Part shown: positions 54,278 through 64,000 of the stretch, one piece after another
How the letters are laid out: the number at the start of each line of letters is the position of its first letter
Position numbering within the stretch: the stretch's first letter is position 1
Assembly: GCA_023376005.1 (NCBI GenBank)
Contig: CM042142.1
Span: 54,177,994-54,241,993, forward strand
Direction: 5' to 3'
Source: Doryteuthis pealeii
Lineage: Eukaryota; Mollusca; Cephalopoda; Myopsida; Loliginidae
DNA: 64,000 nt
Notes under the pieces: generated by a model
What the model saw: only the letters and a program-made list of their open reading frames with translations
Told to the model about the DNA's origin: nothing
Databases searched by the model: none
Made by a program: the position numbers and the translations under genes

Positions 54278-54567
54278 TACCATGGATGGAAAAGTAATAG
54301 TCGTAGTGTCGATGTTCGAACATTCGGTTTATAAAAAAAAAAACTTCTACGAACCATTTAGTAACTAGTTAAGGAGAAAAAAGATTTATATAGTTAAAAA
54401 GATGGTGAATGTTTTGAATGCGTTTCCAAACTGAACGCATTCAAAACATCCATCTTATTAACTACATAAATCTTTTGTCTCCTTGATTAGTTACTAAATG
54501 TTTCTGAAGAAGCTTTTTTTTATAAACCGAAATGTTCGAACATCGACACTACGACTAATAAATTTCA
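54278..54567. repeat. Foldback, about 140-bp arms
   Basis: GTCGTAGTGTCGATGTTCGA ... TGAATGCGTTT and its reverse complement AACGCATTCA ... TCGAACATCGACACTACGAC meet with almost no loop (around 54428). The left side carries AATGAATCCGACAGTATATG, the TCGGATT family tag. Confidence 0.9.
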
Positions 54568-54605
54568 ATTCATTGTTAAATTCCGTGTTCTACATTTCTC
54601 CACAG

Positions 54606-54818
54606 AAGCCACAAGGTTCCTAGTTCGATACCGACCCTCGCCAACTCAGCGTATGAGTAGCACAGGGATCTGTGCGGTAAAGTAAGGAGCTGATGGTAGG
54701 TGTGGCGCTCCACCTCAGACGCTAGAAATAATCTCCTTGGTCTAGCGCTAGTGAAAAGGGGATAGACTCCCTCGCTGTCAGGCTGATACCGACATTAGGC
54801 CGCCCCGACGACTTTACT
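54606..54818 (+). repeat. Family A SINE, 5'-truncated, copy 6
   Basis: It starts at CCACAAGGTTCCTAGTTCGA, so the A box is lost. The body to CGACGACTTTACTT is well kept. Confidence 0.8.
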
Positions 54819-55006
54819 TACTTATTACTAGTCTGGCTCATCCATTAAAAACTAACACCAAATATTTCAACCGACCTGAAGAAGTGCTTTTTACTACAGA
54901 CCTTTTTAAACAGTATGAATTTTGCAACTGTTGAGGTGGTTTTGTATTGTTTTCTGACATTATGATGTTATCTAACACCACATGGGGGGGGTATCGTTGT
55001 AGTGAT

Positions 55007-55009
<3 letters not shown>

Positions 55010-55043
<34 letters not shown>
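55010..55043. repeat. (AT)n microsatellite
   Basis: AT run. Confidence 0.9.
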
Positions 55044-55045
<2 letters not shown>

Positions 55046-55164
55046 TCTATCATAGAATAAATTCATATTTTTAGAATACTTAGTTTTTCTATTTTCTACA
55101 TACCGTCGGATTTATTTCCTTATATTAGTTCCATATTCAGACTATCTAATTAACTTCATATCAT

Positions 55165-55410
55165 TATGACACTAAACTCTCTGATGATGAGGTTCCAGTT
55201 CTGGAGGTTTGGGGAGCACCCCTTCATTACCTTTGCTCCCAGTTCCACTCTGACCCGGAGTGGTAGTACCTGTTAGTCCCATCTATGGATTAAATAGAAA
55301 AGTGTGTTAATATATACTCATTTGTTTTTATTAAGAATGAATTTATTTCAAAACTTTATCGGCATTAAATGACCCACTGAGGTTGATATGCCGTAAAACA
55401 AACCAAACCA
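55165..55410 (+). repeat. Family C 3' part
   Basis: ATGACACTAAACTCTCTGAT, GACCCGGAGTGGTAGTACC and GGTTGATATGCCGTAAAAC. Confidence 0.75.
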
Positions 55411-55587
55411 TGGAATAGTATGAGTATATTTCTTGCAGTGGAGACACATAGTTTTTGTCTTTTCTTCCGTTTTGTTCAGTGTATACCAATTATATATTAA
55501 CACTAATATCGGTCCTCGGTGAGTGGGGATTTTTATTAAATATCTTTCCAACCCCCAAGCATTCCAATATTACTTGTAAAGAACCCG

Positions 55588-55795
55588 CCGCCCTGTCGGC
55601 TTTAGAATACGCCGACTGTCCACTACAGAGGGGTATAAACCTCATTCCCCTTAATAAGACCAGCTGCTTAAGGACAGAATCCAGGCGACTGAGTAGTCAA
55701 TGATCAATCGGCTAGTTACGTTAAGCCCTAGCACCTATATTATTGTCCTGACCCTATTGCCCTTATAGAAAACCCCAACACTTTCTATCATATTA
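55588..55795 (+). repeat. Family C 5' part, with gaps
   Basis: CCGCCCTGTCGGCTTTAGAA, GGACAGAATCCAGGCGACTG and TTAAGCCCTAGCACCTATAT. Several internal blocks are deleted. Confidence 0.7.
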
Positions 55796-55804
55796 AATTG
55801 TAAG

Positions 55805-55840
<36 letters not shown>

Positions 55841-56244
55841 TTTCTCTTTCCCGCCCTCGCTAGAGAACACTTAAAATGTAGAAGATGTGTTCAAGCGACA
55901 GTGAGTTGTGTGTTGAGGTCATGTTTAAGAGCATGTTAGTTGACCTCGGAGTAAAGCATGATAACCGGATTATCGCGAGTCATGTTGGGTTAAAATAACG
56001 GAGAGAGAGAGGGAGAAATTGGGGAGGGGTTATATCAGCTACGAGCGTACACGTGTCCATTTCCGATTCTATGTATTGTATGGTGGGTCAGGTGGGGATA
56101 GTGAGAGAGACGGAATATATCTGTGAAGTGTGTATTTTCTGAAGCATGTCTCCCACTCTCTCTCTCTCCCTCCACATCCACTCACATATAGAAAGGGATT
56201 GGGAGAGAGAGACGGGCACATATGTATGTATTAGTTTGCGGAAA
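55796..56244. other. Poly-T run and mixed sequence, no gene
   Basis: T run at 55809-55838, then moderately GC-rich DNA with short GA runs. Confidence 0.5.
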
Positions 56245-56318
56245 ACCCGGAACTGAAAGTGACCTCGTGAAATACGAAACCTGCCGTTTCTTTCTGTGGC
56301 CCTTCATACATTAATGTG
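56245..56318 (-). repeat. Family K fragment, minus strand
   Basis: GTGAAATACGAAACCTGCCG and TGTGGCCCTTCATACATTAA match 33003-33066 in reverse. Confidence 0.5.
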
Positions 56319-56331
56319 TGTATATATATAT

Positions 56332-56394
56332 ATTTATTTGTCGAATTTTTTAAATATAAGCAATTTAAGAAAATTCAACAAATAAATAAATAAA
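56332..56394. repeat. Short hairpin
   Basis: TTTATTTGTCGAATTTTTTA versus AAGAAAATTCAACAAATAAA. Confidence 0.6.
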
Positions 56395-56446
56395 GCTCCT
56401 ACAAATTTGTGGTTGAGCACTGTGATTTCTTTGTTTCATCTCAAAA

Positions 56447-56449
<3 letters not shown>

Positions 56450-56500
<51 letters not shown>
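56450..56500. repeat. (AT)n microsatellite
   Basis: AT run ending in a short GT run. Confidence 0.95.
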
Positions 56501-56502
<2 letters not shown>

Positions 56503-56522
56503 TGTGTGTTATATATATGAGT

Positions 56523-56835
56523 TACTAGCAAATATACTAGCAAATATAAATGTAAACCCGCCCCTCGTGGTGGGGGTCCAGTTGCTTCGGCCCTGAATCT
56601 TTACAAGGTAATAGCGTCGATCCCAGGGGGCCATCCCCCCAGGCAACACCTGTCCCCTCGATTTAAAGGGGCAAGGCTGGGTTTATTGCCCAGTGCCTGA
56701 GGCACACCCTTTAGGGTGGATGGCTGAAGGGATCCACGCAATTTTTCACTCGCCACCCATGAGCTTCGGTTTGTGGGTGGTCCCACGTTAATAGGGCCTT
56801 GTGCCTAACCCCTACAAGTGGGGTACGAGGTAAAT
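56523..56835. other. GC-rich island bordered by Helitron-like 3' termini
   Basis: Two ACTAGCAAATATA motifs at 56523-56548 precede a GC-rich block of about 280 bp (CCCGCCCCTCGTGG, GGGGGCCATCCCCCCAGG, GGGGCAAGGCTGGG). It ends just before the CTAG of the Helitron at 56844. The composition is unlike anything nearby. Confidence 0.5.
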
Positions 56836-56843
56836 ACCATATA

Positions 56844-57268
56844 CTAGCAAATGTATTCACCCTCCGGGTGCAAGTATTTAAGTTTTAATGTAATAAAAAT
56901 ATTATATTAAATTAGAAAGGCTAATGAAACTAAATAAGAATGAAGATGAAGTTTTGAAACAGGGGGAGGTATAATTGAAAAAATAGAACTGAAACTTACT
57001 CTTCCATCACTCCAAGTCTTTCATTGCTAAATGTTCCTAATTTTACTATTTAGTTAAAATAGGAAATAAAGAATACAATCAGTTATTTCTTCTTGTTAAT
57101 GGATTTCTTTTAAGATTTATTCCCGGGATTTTTGCTCATATTCATGAAGATAAAACCAAACAATTAGAAATCAATAATACTAAGCATATATTTATTATAA
57201 TCAAATTTTTAATATCAATATGCAAATTAGCCTTCCCGTTCACACTGTAAACAACTATTTTGTTGTAT
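56844..57268 (-). mobile_element. Non-autonomous Helitron, copy 6 (5'-truncated)
   Basis: CTAG, hairpin CACCC-TCC-GGGTG and the body are present, but it stops near AACAACTATTTTGTTGTAT and the 5' TC end is missing. Confidence 0.75.
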
Positions 57269-57471
57269 AAATGAGAAAAGTGTCCCCCCATGAATCGAGA
57301 TCTCGGAAAGGGTGCGTAAAGGTCACATGATCCATTAATTGTATACAGAGTATTATTAATTATTTATTAATTAGTTACTTGAAACCATATTATCACTTCT
57401 GTCCCTGGTTAAGTAAATACATTAGCTCTGTTTAGTAGAGCATTCACCTTGCTGTGTGCAAATTATTTGTA

Positions 57472-58085
57472 CTATCAAATATATTCACCCTCCGGGTGCA
57501 AGTATTTAAGTTTTAATGTAATAAAAATATATTAAATTAGAAAGGCTAATGAAACTAAATAAGAATAAAGATGAAGTTTTGAAATAGGGGAGGTATAAAT
57601 GAAAAAATAGAACAACTGAAACTTACTCTTCCATCGCTCCCGTCTTTCATTGCTAAATTTTCCTAATTTAACTATTTAGTTAAAATAGGAAATAAAGAAT
57701 AAAATCAGTTATTTCTTCTTGTTAATGGATTTCTTTTAAGATTTATTCCCGGGATTTTTGCTCATATTTATTGAGATAAAACCAAACAATTAGAAATCGA
57801 TAATACTAAACGCTTATTTATTAGAATAATATTTTTAATATCAATATGCAAAATAGCTTCCTCGTTCATACTGTAAACCGTTATTTTGTTGTATATATAA
57901 GTACAATTGCATGTTATTAGTATGTAGATGAGACCAACAATATTAATAATGTAAAACAATTTTATTAATAATTGAGGTTTAAATAAAATCAAGGAGAATG
58001 TGACGTAAATAATTGAGGAAATTGTGACTTGAATAGTAATATAGTTTCGGTTACAGACAAACACACAATCTCCATTATAATAAGA
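57472..58085 (-). mobile_element. Non-autonomous Helitron, copy 7
   Basis: The 3' end reads CTAT in place of CTAG, followed by hairpin CACCC-TCC-GGGTG. The 5' end CTCCATTATAATAAGA is intact. Confidence 0.8.
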
Positions 58086-58094
58086 GAAGAGATA

Positions 58095-58097
<3 letters not shown>

Positions 58098-58137
<40 letters not shown>
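58098..58137. repeat. (AT)n microsatellite
   Basis: AT run. Confidence 0.95.
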
Positions 58138-58139
<2 letters not shown>

Positions 58140-58144
58140 AAATA

Positions 58145-58320
58145 TTTATTGGTTTACAAGCATGAAAGAAATGAGTGAAATAAATGAAAAAGTGAGTTGA
58201 ATATTATGTTCTAAATTCCATTTATTTACCGATATTTCGAGGAGCTGCCTCTCTCTTTTTCTAAGGTTTGTGTTAGACTGACTGTTGTTTCCTGTCTCGA
58301 GTCCTTTTGGGGTCATGAAT
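58145..58320 (-). mobile_element. Penelope-like 3'-end relic (tentative)
   Basis: On the minus strand AGAGAGAGGCAGCTCCTCGA followed by AATATCGGTAAATAA resembles the hairpin plus GAAAT phrase common at Penelope-like ends. Confidence 0.3.
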
Positions 58321-58404
58321 ACAGAGAGAGAAAGGGAGGGGGATACACACATATAGATTCATCAAATATACCGACAAAGAAGCATACGTGGACTCCACGA
58401 TAAC

Positions 58405-58406
<2 letters not shown>

Positions 58407-58441
<35 letters not shown>
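58407..58441. repeat. (AT)n microsatellite
   Basis: AT run bordering the truncated A SINE. Confidence 0.95.
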
Positions 58442-58451
<10 letters not shown>

Positions 58452-58456
58452 CGTAT

Positions 58457-58600
58457 GAAGTCGGTGGAGTGGCCTATTGTCGGTATCAGCCGGAGAGCCG
58501 GATAGCGAGGGAGTGTAACTCCTTTTCACTAGCGCTAAACTAGGGAGACTGTTTTTGCATCTGAGGGGGATTGCCACACCTACCGCCAGCTCTCCACTTT
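58457..58600 (-). repeat. Family A SINE, head missing, copy 7
   Basis: GAAGTCGGTGGAGTGGCC ... GCCAGCTCTCCACTTT is the distal body in reverse. It is fused at 58600 to a LINE relic. Confidence 0.75.
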
Positions 58601-58985
58601 GGACCCTAACGAAGCACCTGGAGAATAAGCTGGATGGGGGTTGTACAAAAATGCTGTACACGATATAAAACAAATCGTGAAAACAATACCCGACAAAAAA
58701 GCAACTGTAAGACCACTTGCCCCCTATCCCACAAACCATCTGAATTAGGTAAAGAATAAATGCTGGGCACTGCTAGAGAAGCAACGGTGAACTCAATTGT
58801 GACGTTCTCCTATGGAAACCAACATATGGAAACGCCAGTGTGGACCATCCAACAAAGACTTACATTGACCAGCTCTGCGCGGATAGTGGACCTCCCGAGA
58901 GCAATGAATGATAGGGACGGTTGGTGAGAGATTGTCATGGATATCCGTGCTACTAGAGCGACATGATGATGATGATGATGATGAT
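58601..58985 (+). pseudogene. LINE ORF2 C-terminal relic with (GAT)n tail
   Basis: Conceptual frames with several stops and shifts give phrases typical of the C-terminal tail of many invertebrate LINE ORF2 proteins: LDGG, LPPIP, VLLWKPTYGNA, KTYIDQLCADSG. The tail ends in ATGATGATG repeats. The exact clade (RTE- or CR1-like) is not clear. It is dead and strongly 5'-truncated. Confidence 0.6.
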
Positions 58986-59450
58986 TATCTTCAAAAATAG
59001 CCAATGTTGGCCCTTAGCACACTGACGAACTTAGCCACTTCTCTTGTGACCAGTCCTATCTTCGGTCATCACGAACAGTCTCCTCTTTCCATTAGCCACA
59101 GTGATTAATAGAACAAAGCTAAAAGCATTACTACTCCTCCTCCTCCTCCACTACGTCATCCATGTTGTCCATTTCAATACATCTAAATAGTTACTGTATA
59201 CATTTTCAATCATAGTGTCGCGACAGGTACGTTTGATTCAGTGACAGTTTTTATGGCCGGTGTCGATTATACACGCTAAGTTTCAATCTACATTTTTGTG
59301 ATGACGTGTGTGATTCAGTTGTCATTCTCTGCTTCCTCTTTCTTCTCTCCCACCCCTCCAAGAATCACTGTTGGACCACGCATCCTTTTCACTAAGTGAC
59401 CCATCTATCACAGCAATCACTAGCGTATTAAAATATTCTATTTCACTGAA
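58986..59450. other. No gene seen
   Basis: Mixed sequence with a short CTC run at 59135-59150. No domain and no repeat family recognised. Confidence 0.5.
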
Positions 59451-59454
59451 TTTT

Positions 59455-59690
59455 TAGATGAGGCTTGATAATTAGTATTATTTGGATTATTCGGACTATT
59501 GTTCTCATTTTTGTTATCCACCATAACTTTTAGCTAAGTAAAATCCGTTTTTTTTTGTTTTTTTTTTTCAATGAGAAAAAAATGGCTTCCAAGCCATATT
59601 TCTATTATTTTTTTCATTGACAATAGCCCGAATAATACAGAATAATATTCATATATCAAAGGCAATAGTCTTAACTTCAAAAAGGCTGCC
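59455..59690. repeat. Family D inverted pair, degenerate
   Basis: GAGGCTTGATAATTAGTATT ... CTATTGTTCTCATTTTTG (minus) faces GACAATAGCCCGAATAATAC (plus). A small hairpin with AATGGCTT/AAGCCAT lies between. Confidence 0.55.
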
Positions 59691-59706
59691 TACCACACCT
59701 TCGTAT

Positions 59707-60150
59707 TACTGTCCTGTCGGCTTGAGTTGTAGAATACGCAGACTGAACCTCTGTAGAGGGGTAAGACCTCCCCTACACTGATCAATCAACTGGTCACGTC
59801 AATCCCTAGCACCTATATGATTGTTCCAAGCCTATTGCCCTTATCGCAAACGCCGGCCCTTTTATCATATATGTGCTAGAAGGGTCTTAGTGTCCTGGGT
59901 ATGATGTTAAACTTTATCTGATAGTGAAGTTCCAATTCTGGAGCTCTGTGGAATGTAGAATACCCTTTAATCACCATTACTCCCAGGTCCACTCTGGTCG
60001 GGAGAGTTAGTACCACCAAATAGAAAAACGAGTTTTTAAAAAAGTGAATTAAAAAAAAGTTGAGTACCATCAAGAATGAATGAAACAAAAACATCTTCGG
60101 CATAAAATGACCCAACAAGGGTTGACATGCCGTAAGACCCACCCAACCGA
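59707..60150 (+). repeat. Family C with internal deletion
   Basis: CTGTCGGCTTGAGTTGTAGA, CCTCTGTAGAGGGGTAAGAC, then a jump to ATCAATCAACTGGTCACGTC and on to GGGTTGACATGCCGTAAGAC. Confidence 0.75.
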
Positions 60151-60409
60151 CCAACAAAGTGACCCGTCTATCACAAAAATCCCGAGCTTATAAAATAATA
60201 TTCATATATCAAAGGCCAATAGTCTTATCGGTTCTGTAAACATTTTGTTGTCCCGGATTCCTGCCTTTATTTACGCTATGTTTTCCCTGACGGTTACAGG
60301 CGTAAAAACGTAACTCCTTAGATATTTACCGTGCACTTTCTTATTTTTTTATCAAGAAATAAATATAAAGTTAAATAATAATCCCTTGTAAACAATTATA
60401 GCTTCAAAA

Positions 60410-60640
60410 ACCATTAATACAAATAATTTGTACACAGTTATATGGTTTCAAGTATTCCTACCTAATACCAACTATTTTCAAACGGATCTATTTGAGCCAT
60501 ATATGAAAATCTAAGAGATGCTACCTCTCCAAGTTAGAGTGGACCAGGTTGTAATGGCAATGAAGGGGTATTCAACAATCCTCTGAGCTTCAGAACCGGT
60601 GCTTCACCATCGGATGCAATTTTATGTCATATTCAAGATG
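60410..60640 (-). repeat. Family H plus C, minus strand
   Basis: ATTTGTACACAGTTATATGG and AGTATTCCTACCTAATACCA (H) lead into GGACCAGGTTGTAATGGCAA (C). Confidence 0.6.
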
Positions 60641-60739
60641 GGTTTAATAAAGTTGCGTGATAAAATATTGGGTTAGTGCCTAATTATTGAGGCGTTTTTT
60701 TTTTTTGGGGGGGGGTGACAATAAATTTTATTCAACAAA

Positions 60740-61160
60740 AATAATTTGGGCACATTCGGCTTTGTTGTTATCGGAGAATTCGTGGGAGACCCATCCAGCC
60801 AATTTCTATATTTTTCCGAGCTTTTTAAGACGACGAACGATGATCGAATGGCCCACATTGAAGTCTTCGCCCACAATTTCTCTTTGTCAAGCTTTCGTCC
60901 TCTTCCACGGCTGCCAAAAGTACTTGGTCGTTGAAATTTGATGGTCGACCACTTGCTTCTTCATTTGTGAGGTGTGTATCGTCTGATTCGAACTTCCTGG
61001 ACCATCTTTGAATTTGGCTTTTACTGATTGTTCCTTCACCAAAAAGTTCATTGAGATCGCGAAATGATTGTGTTGCATTTCAATCTTTCCCGAAGTGGTA
61101 GAACATAAAATGATCGAACGAGGATATGATGTTCGATACGCATTCTGAAACGAGAGAATT
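60740..61160 (-). pseudogene. Mariner transposase N-terminal region, copy nearer the 3' terminus
   Basis: On the minus strand, frames joined across shifts give the two helix-turn-helix modules of a mariner transposase: FRDLNELFGEGT-, SKSQIQRW- and GHSTIVRRLKKLGK-like segments, then a jump to the 3' terminus. The catalytic domain is absent. Frameshifts and stops make it non-functional. Confidence 0.7.
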
Positions 61161-61161
61161 A

Positions 61162-61440
61162 TCTTATTGTAATGGAGATTGTGTGTTTTACTGTCTGTAA
61201 CTAAAACTATATTACTACTCAAGTCATAAATCCCTTAGTTATTTACATCACATTCTCCATGAATTTACTTTTATTTAATCCTCAATTATTAATAAAATTG
61301 TCTTAGAATAGTAATACTGTTGGCCTCATCTACGTACGAATAACATACAATTGAACTTATATATACAAAAAATAGCGTTTTACAGTGTGAACGGGAAGGC
61401 TAATTGGCAATTTGATAAATATGTGCTTGGTATTATTGAA
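61162..61440 (+). mobile_element. Helitron 5' fragment inside mariner sequence, copy 8
   Basis: TCTTATTGTAATGGAGATTG at the 5' end and ACAGTGTGAACGGGAAGGCT inside match the Helitron. It stops near GTGCTTGGTATTATTGAAAT, before the 3' hairpin. Confidence 0.75.
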
Positions 61441-61464
61441 ATCTTTGGACAACATTTTTATTTC

Positions 61465-61735
61465 CAAGATTGTGTCTTCTTCCATGGCTGCCAAAAGTAC
61501 CTGGTCGTTGAAATTTGATGGTCGACCACTTCCTTCTTCATCTGCGAGATGTGTATCGCCTGATTTGAACTTCCTGGACCATCTTCCAATTTGGCTTTTA
61601 CTGATTGTTCCTTCACCAAAAAGTTCATTGAGATCGCGAAATGACTGTGTTGCATTTCAATCTTTCTCGAAGTCGTAGAACATAATGTGATGAATGGGGA
61701 TATGATTTTCGATACGCATTCTGAAAAGAAAAAGA
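61465..61735 (-). pseudogene. Mariner transposase N-terminal region, second copy
   Basis: This segment is nearly identical to 60880-61160 (TGGCTGCCAAAAGTACCTGG, GGACCATCTTCCAATTTGGC, AAAAGTTCATTGAGATCGCG). It leads directly to the 5' terminal repeat. Two N-terminal copies in one element are abnormal. Confidence 0.7.
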
Positions 61736-61839
61736 ATATTTTTATTAAACAAACCACCAATTGTTATTTTTTTGTTATTTTTTTTTTTTTAATAAAATTT
61801 GTTGAAAAAAATCCGCAATAATTATGCACCAACCCAATA

Positions 61840-62560
61840 TTTTAAAGAGAAAAACAGGAAACGTGAATAATCTACTCGCTCGGTCACTCAGTGTTCAATC
61901 TTAGTTAATGTCATCTCGCTACGGACTGAGTAACCACACGGTAGAGTTTCCGTTCATGCATATGCAGTAATGTCCCTTTTGATTAATAGTCAAATTACAT
62001 CTTCGCTATACAAACGGTCTCCATGATGTACCAAATTATATCAAAATTACTGAATACATTCTCAGCAGACCTCATATGCGTATATAAATGTTTGATATAG
62101 AAAATATAGTTTTGTTAGACGAGTATCATATCCTGATTTGATAGTCAAATAACATTCCTGGCCTAATATATATATATTTTTTATAAATATACATATTTTA
62201 TATCTAAAATGACCCATGTTATGTGTGCATGAGAATAAAAGTGCGGGAGAGATCGTGTTTTTGATTGTATTAGTTCTTTTCAGTGTTGTGAGTTCTGCGG
62301 GGTAAAATGAGGAAATGTAAGCTATATTATGTGTGTGAATCATCTACCCACATCAAGTATAGAGCACTCGTCGATTTTCATTAGATCAAGAGCGTCGCGA
62401 CCGGCCCACACCATTTCAATGATGGGTATCTGCCACTTGTCTCTCTTGAGTTTGAGGATTCGTTCGACAACCTTTCGGCTAAAATGGACCGCGTCTAAGC
62501 GATACTCAGTTTCCTTGATTGTTTTCTACTTTCTGATACACGACCAAATAATTCGATATC
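61840..62560. other. No gene seen
   Basis: Mixed sequence with a short AT run near 62166-62175. The 121-codon frame at 62329-62694 is half low-complexity and is not supported. Confidence 0.5.
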
Positions 62561-62576
62561 TTCGGGGGGGGGGTGG

Positions 62577-63540
62577 AACAGAAAGAAAGGGAAAGGAAGA
62601 AGAGAAAAATGGAACAGAAAGGAAGGAAATGGAATGGAAAGGAAAGGAAAAAGAAAAGGAAAAAGAAAAAAAGGAAAGGAAAAAAAAAGAATAAAAAGGA
62701 AAATGAAAAAGAATAAAAGGAAAGGAAATGAAAAAGAATAAAAAGGAAAGGAAAATGAAAAAGAATAAAAGGAAAAGAAAATGAAAAAGAATAAAAAGGA
62801 AAATGAAAAAGAATAAAAAGGAAATGAAAAAGAATAAAAAGAAAAAAAAGAATAAAAATGAAAAAGAATAAAAAGGAAAGGAAAATGAAACACAGAATAA
62901 AAAGGAAAGGAAAATTAAAAAGAAAATGAAAATGAAAAAGAATAAAAAGAAAATGAAAATGAAACACAGAATAAAAAGAAAAAAAAATGTAGAACAGAAA
63001 GAAAGAAAATGGAAGAGAAAGAAAAGGAAAAGAAAAATTGAACAGAAATAAAATTAAAAATTAAAAAAAGAGAGAAAAAAGAAAAAGAGAAAAATATAAA
63101 AGAAAGGAAAAAAGAAAAGATGGAAGAGAAAGGAAAAATTAAAAAGAAAGAAAAAATGAAATTAATTGAAAGGAAAAGAGGGAATTAAAGAAAATGATCA
63201 AATAAGAAATAGAATTAAAAGAACGAAATAAAATAAAAGTAGAGAAAAAATGGATAAAAACTAGAAATAAAAAATGAGAAACTAGCGAAATAACATGAAA
63301 AGAAAAATGAATGAAAACTAAAATGAATTTGAAAAACAGTAAAAAACAGGATAATCAGGAAGAAAAATGAAAGTGAGAAGAATAGAGAAATGTTCCAAAA
63401 ATATTAAAGAAGAAACAAAAATCGTTCTTTCTATTTTAAGAAAGACAGTGTCGAAGAAAAAGAAAGCCGGAAAGAAAAATATTTAGATTTGCAGGTAAAC
63501 AAAGAGTTTTTTTTTTTAAGGAAAAGTTAGAAAGAAAGAT
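62577..63540. repeat. Purine-rich tract, GAATAAAAAGGAAA type
   Basis: Nearly 1 kb is A/G on the plus strand, with recurring GAATAAAAAGGAAA(T)GAAAAA units in the first half that decay into irregular GAAA runs. Long open frames on the minus strand (132, 153 codons) are Phe/Ser low complexity. Confidence 0.95.
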
Positions 63541-63551
63541 ATACAGGTAAA

Positions 63552-64000
63552 CCGCCCTGCCGGTGGGGCTGTAGAATACGCCGACTGGACCTCTGCAGAG
63601 GAGTAAAATCTCTCAAACTGGGACACATGTTAGCCGTGGATGGCGACCCATGATGCTTAAGTACGGAATCTTGGTGGCTAAGCAGTACATGACATACTAC
63701 ACTTTGGCCCTTACTTAGGCTAGACGGGTGGCCAGAGACATCCCCCTCCGATCAATTGGTTCGTCACGTCAAGTCCTAGCACCTATATGATTGTCCCTAT
63801 CCTATTGCATTATGGTACTCTCTAATCTTTTTTATCATATATGTGCTAGAAGGCGGTGGCTGAGGGCCTTACTGACCTGGGTTTGACGTAAAACTGCATC
63901 TAGATGTGAAGTTCAAATTCTAGAACTCTGGGGAATATAGAGTACCCCTTTATCGCCATTACTCCCATTTCCATCCTGAATCAGAGTGGTAGTACCTGTT
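63552..64000 (+). repeat. Family C, cut by the window end
   Basis: CCGCCCTGCCGGTGGGGC, CTCTGCAGAGGAGTAAAAT, GTGGATGGCGACCCATGATG, CGTCAAGTCCTAGCACCTAT and AGAGTGGTAGTACCTGTT. The tail lies beyond 64000. Confidence 0.8.

Larger units (their letters stand above)
60668..61837 (-). mobile_element. Rearranged mariner with TA target site, Helitron fragment inside
   Basis: TTGGGTTAGTGCCTAATTAT at the left and ATAATTATGCACCAACCCAA at the right are mariner termini, flanked by TA (60666-60667, 61838-61839). Inside are two copies of the transposase N-terminal region (60740-61160 and 61465-61735) separated by a Helitron 5' piece. Confidence 0.8.

Noticed and set aside
60887..61222. A 111-codon minus-strand frame as a host gene
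   Set aside because: It is an out-of-frame or shifted reading of the mariner transposase N-terminus joined to the Helitron end.
62495..62967. Minus-strand frames of 132 and 153 codons rich in Phe and Ser
   Set aside because: They read through the purine-rich GAATAAAAAGGAAA tract; no start context or domain is present.

Overview
The window looks like non-coding, repeat-saturated DNA from a large animal genome. I found no convincing host gene, only one weak candidate exon (about 46446-46664). The sequence is AT-rich. It is crowded with long (AT)n, (AC)n and (CT)n runs, tRNA-derived SINEs, and relics of Helitron, Penelope-like, Tc1/mariner, LTR-type and LINE elements. The density and style of tRNA-headed SINEs fit a lophotrochozoan, most likely a coleoid cephalopod (octopus-like). 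That assignment is inference; no gene confirms it. Several tRNA-derived SINE families have been described from octopus, but I could not compare these copies with them.

I use letters for repeat families recognised by comparing copies inside the window. A is a tRNA-like SINE of about 250 bp (head like TAGCTCAGTCGGTAGAG). B is a tRNA-like SINE of about 280 bp. C is a dispersed repeat of about 450-600 bp, with a GC-rich 5' end (CCGCCCTGTCGGC) and a tail containing GACATGCCGTAAAA. D is a repeat with a GGCCG/CGGCC hairpin, often present as inverted pairs. E is a 290-300 bp TGT...ACA element with 5-bp target duplications, like solo LTRs. G, H, J, K and X are shorter shared blocks.

Layout. 1-9.5 kb: C, D and E copies, minisatellites at 4.0-4.4, 6.3-6.8 and 9.2-9.5 kb. 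10-15 kb: a C copy between two direct repeats, an AT-rich tract, an A SINE and a tandem microsatellite block. 15.3-15.9 kb: first complete non-autonomous Helitron. 19-29 kb: dense B/C/E copies, two MITEs and foldbacks. 31-39.4 kb: three more Helitrons and two A SINEs. 41.2-43.6 kb: a 2.4-kb GATA-containing minisatellite. 44-46.2 kb: another Helitron and an 85-bp tandem array derived from the tail of family C. 48.9-51.8 kb: a Penelope-like element with roughly 558-bp inverted terminal repeats and an intact GIY-YIG domain but no reverse transcriptase core. 52.0-52.5 kb: a deleted mariner with unusually long inverted repeats. 53-60 kb: CT-rich DNA, SINEs, two more Helitron copies and a LINE 3' relic. 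60.7-61.8 kb: a rearranged mariner with a Helitron fragment inside. 62.5-64 kb: a purine-rich tract and a last C copy cut by the window end.

The elements do not form a pathway. The biology here is nested transposition: LTR-like E copies sit inside a MITE and inside a D palindrome, a B SINE sits inside a G repeat, and a SINE-like tail has been amplified into a satellite.
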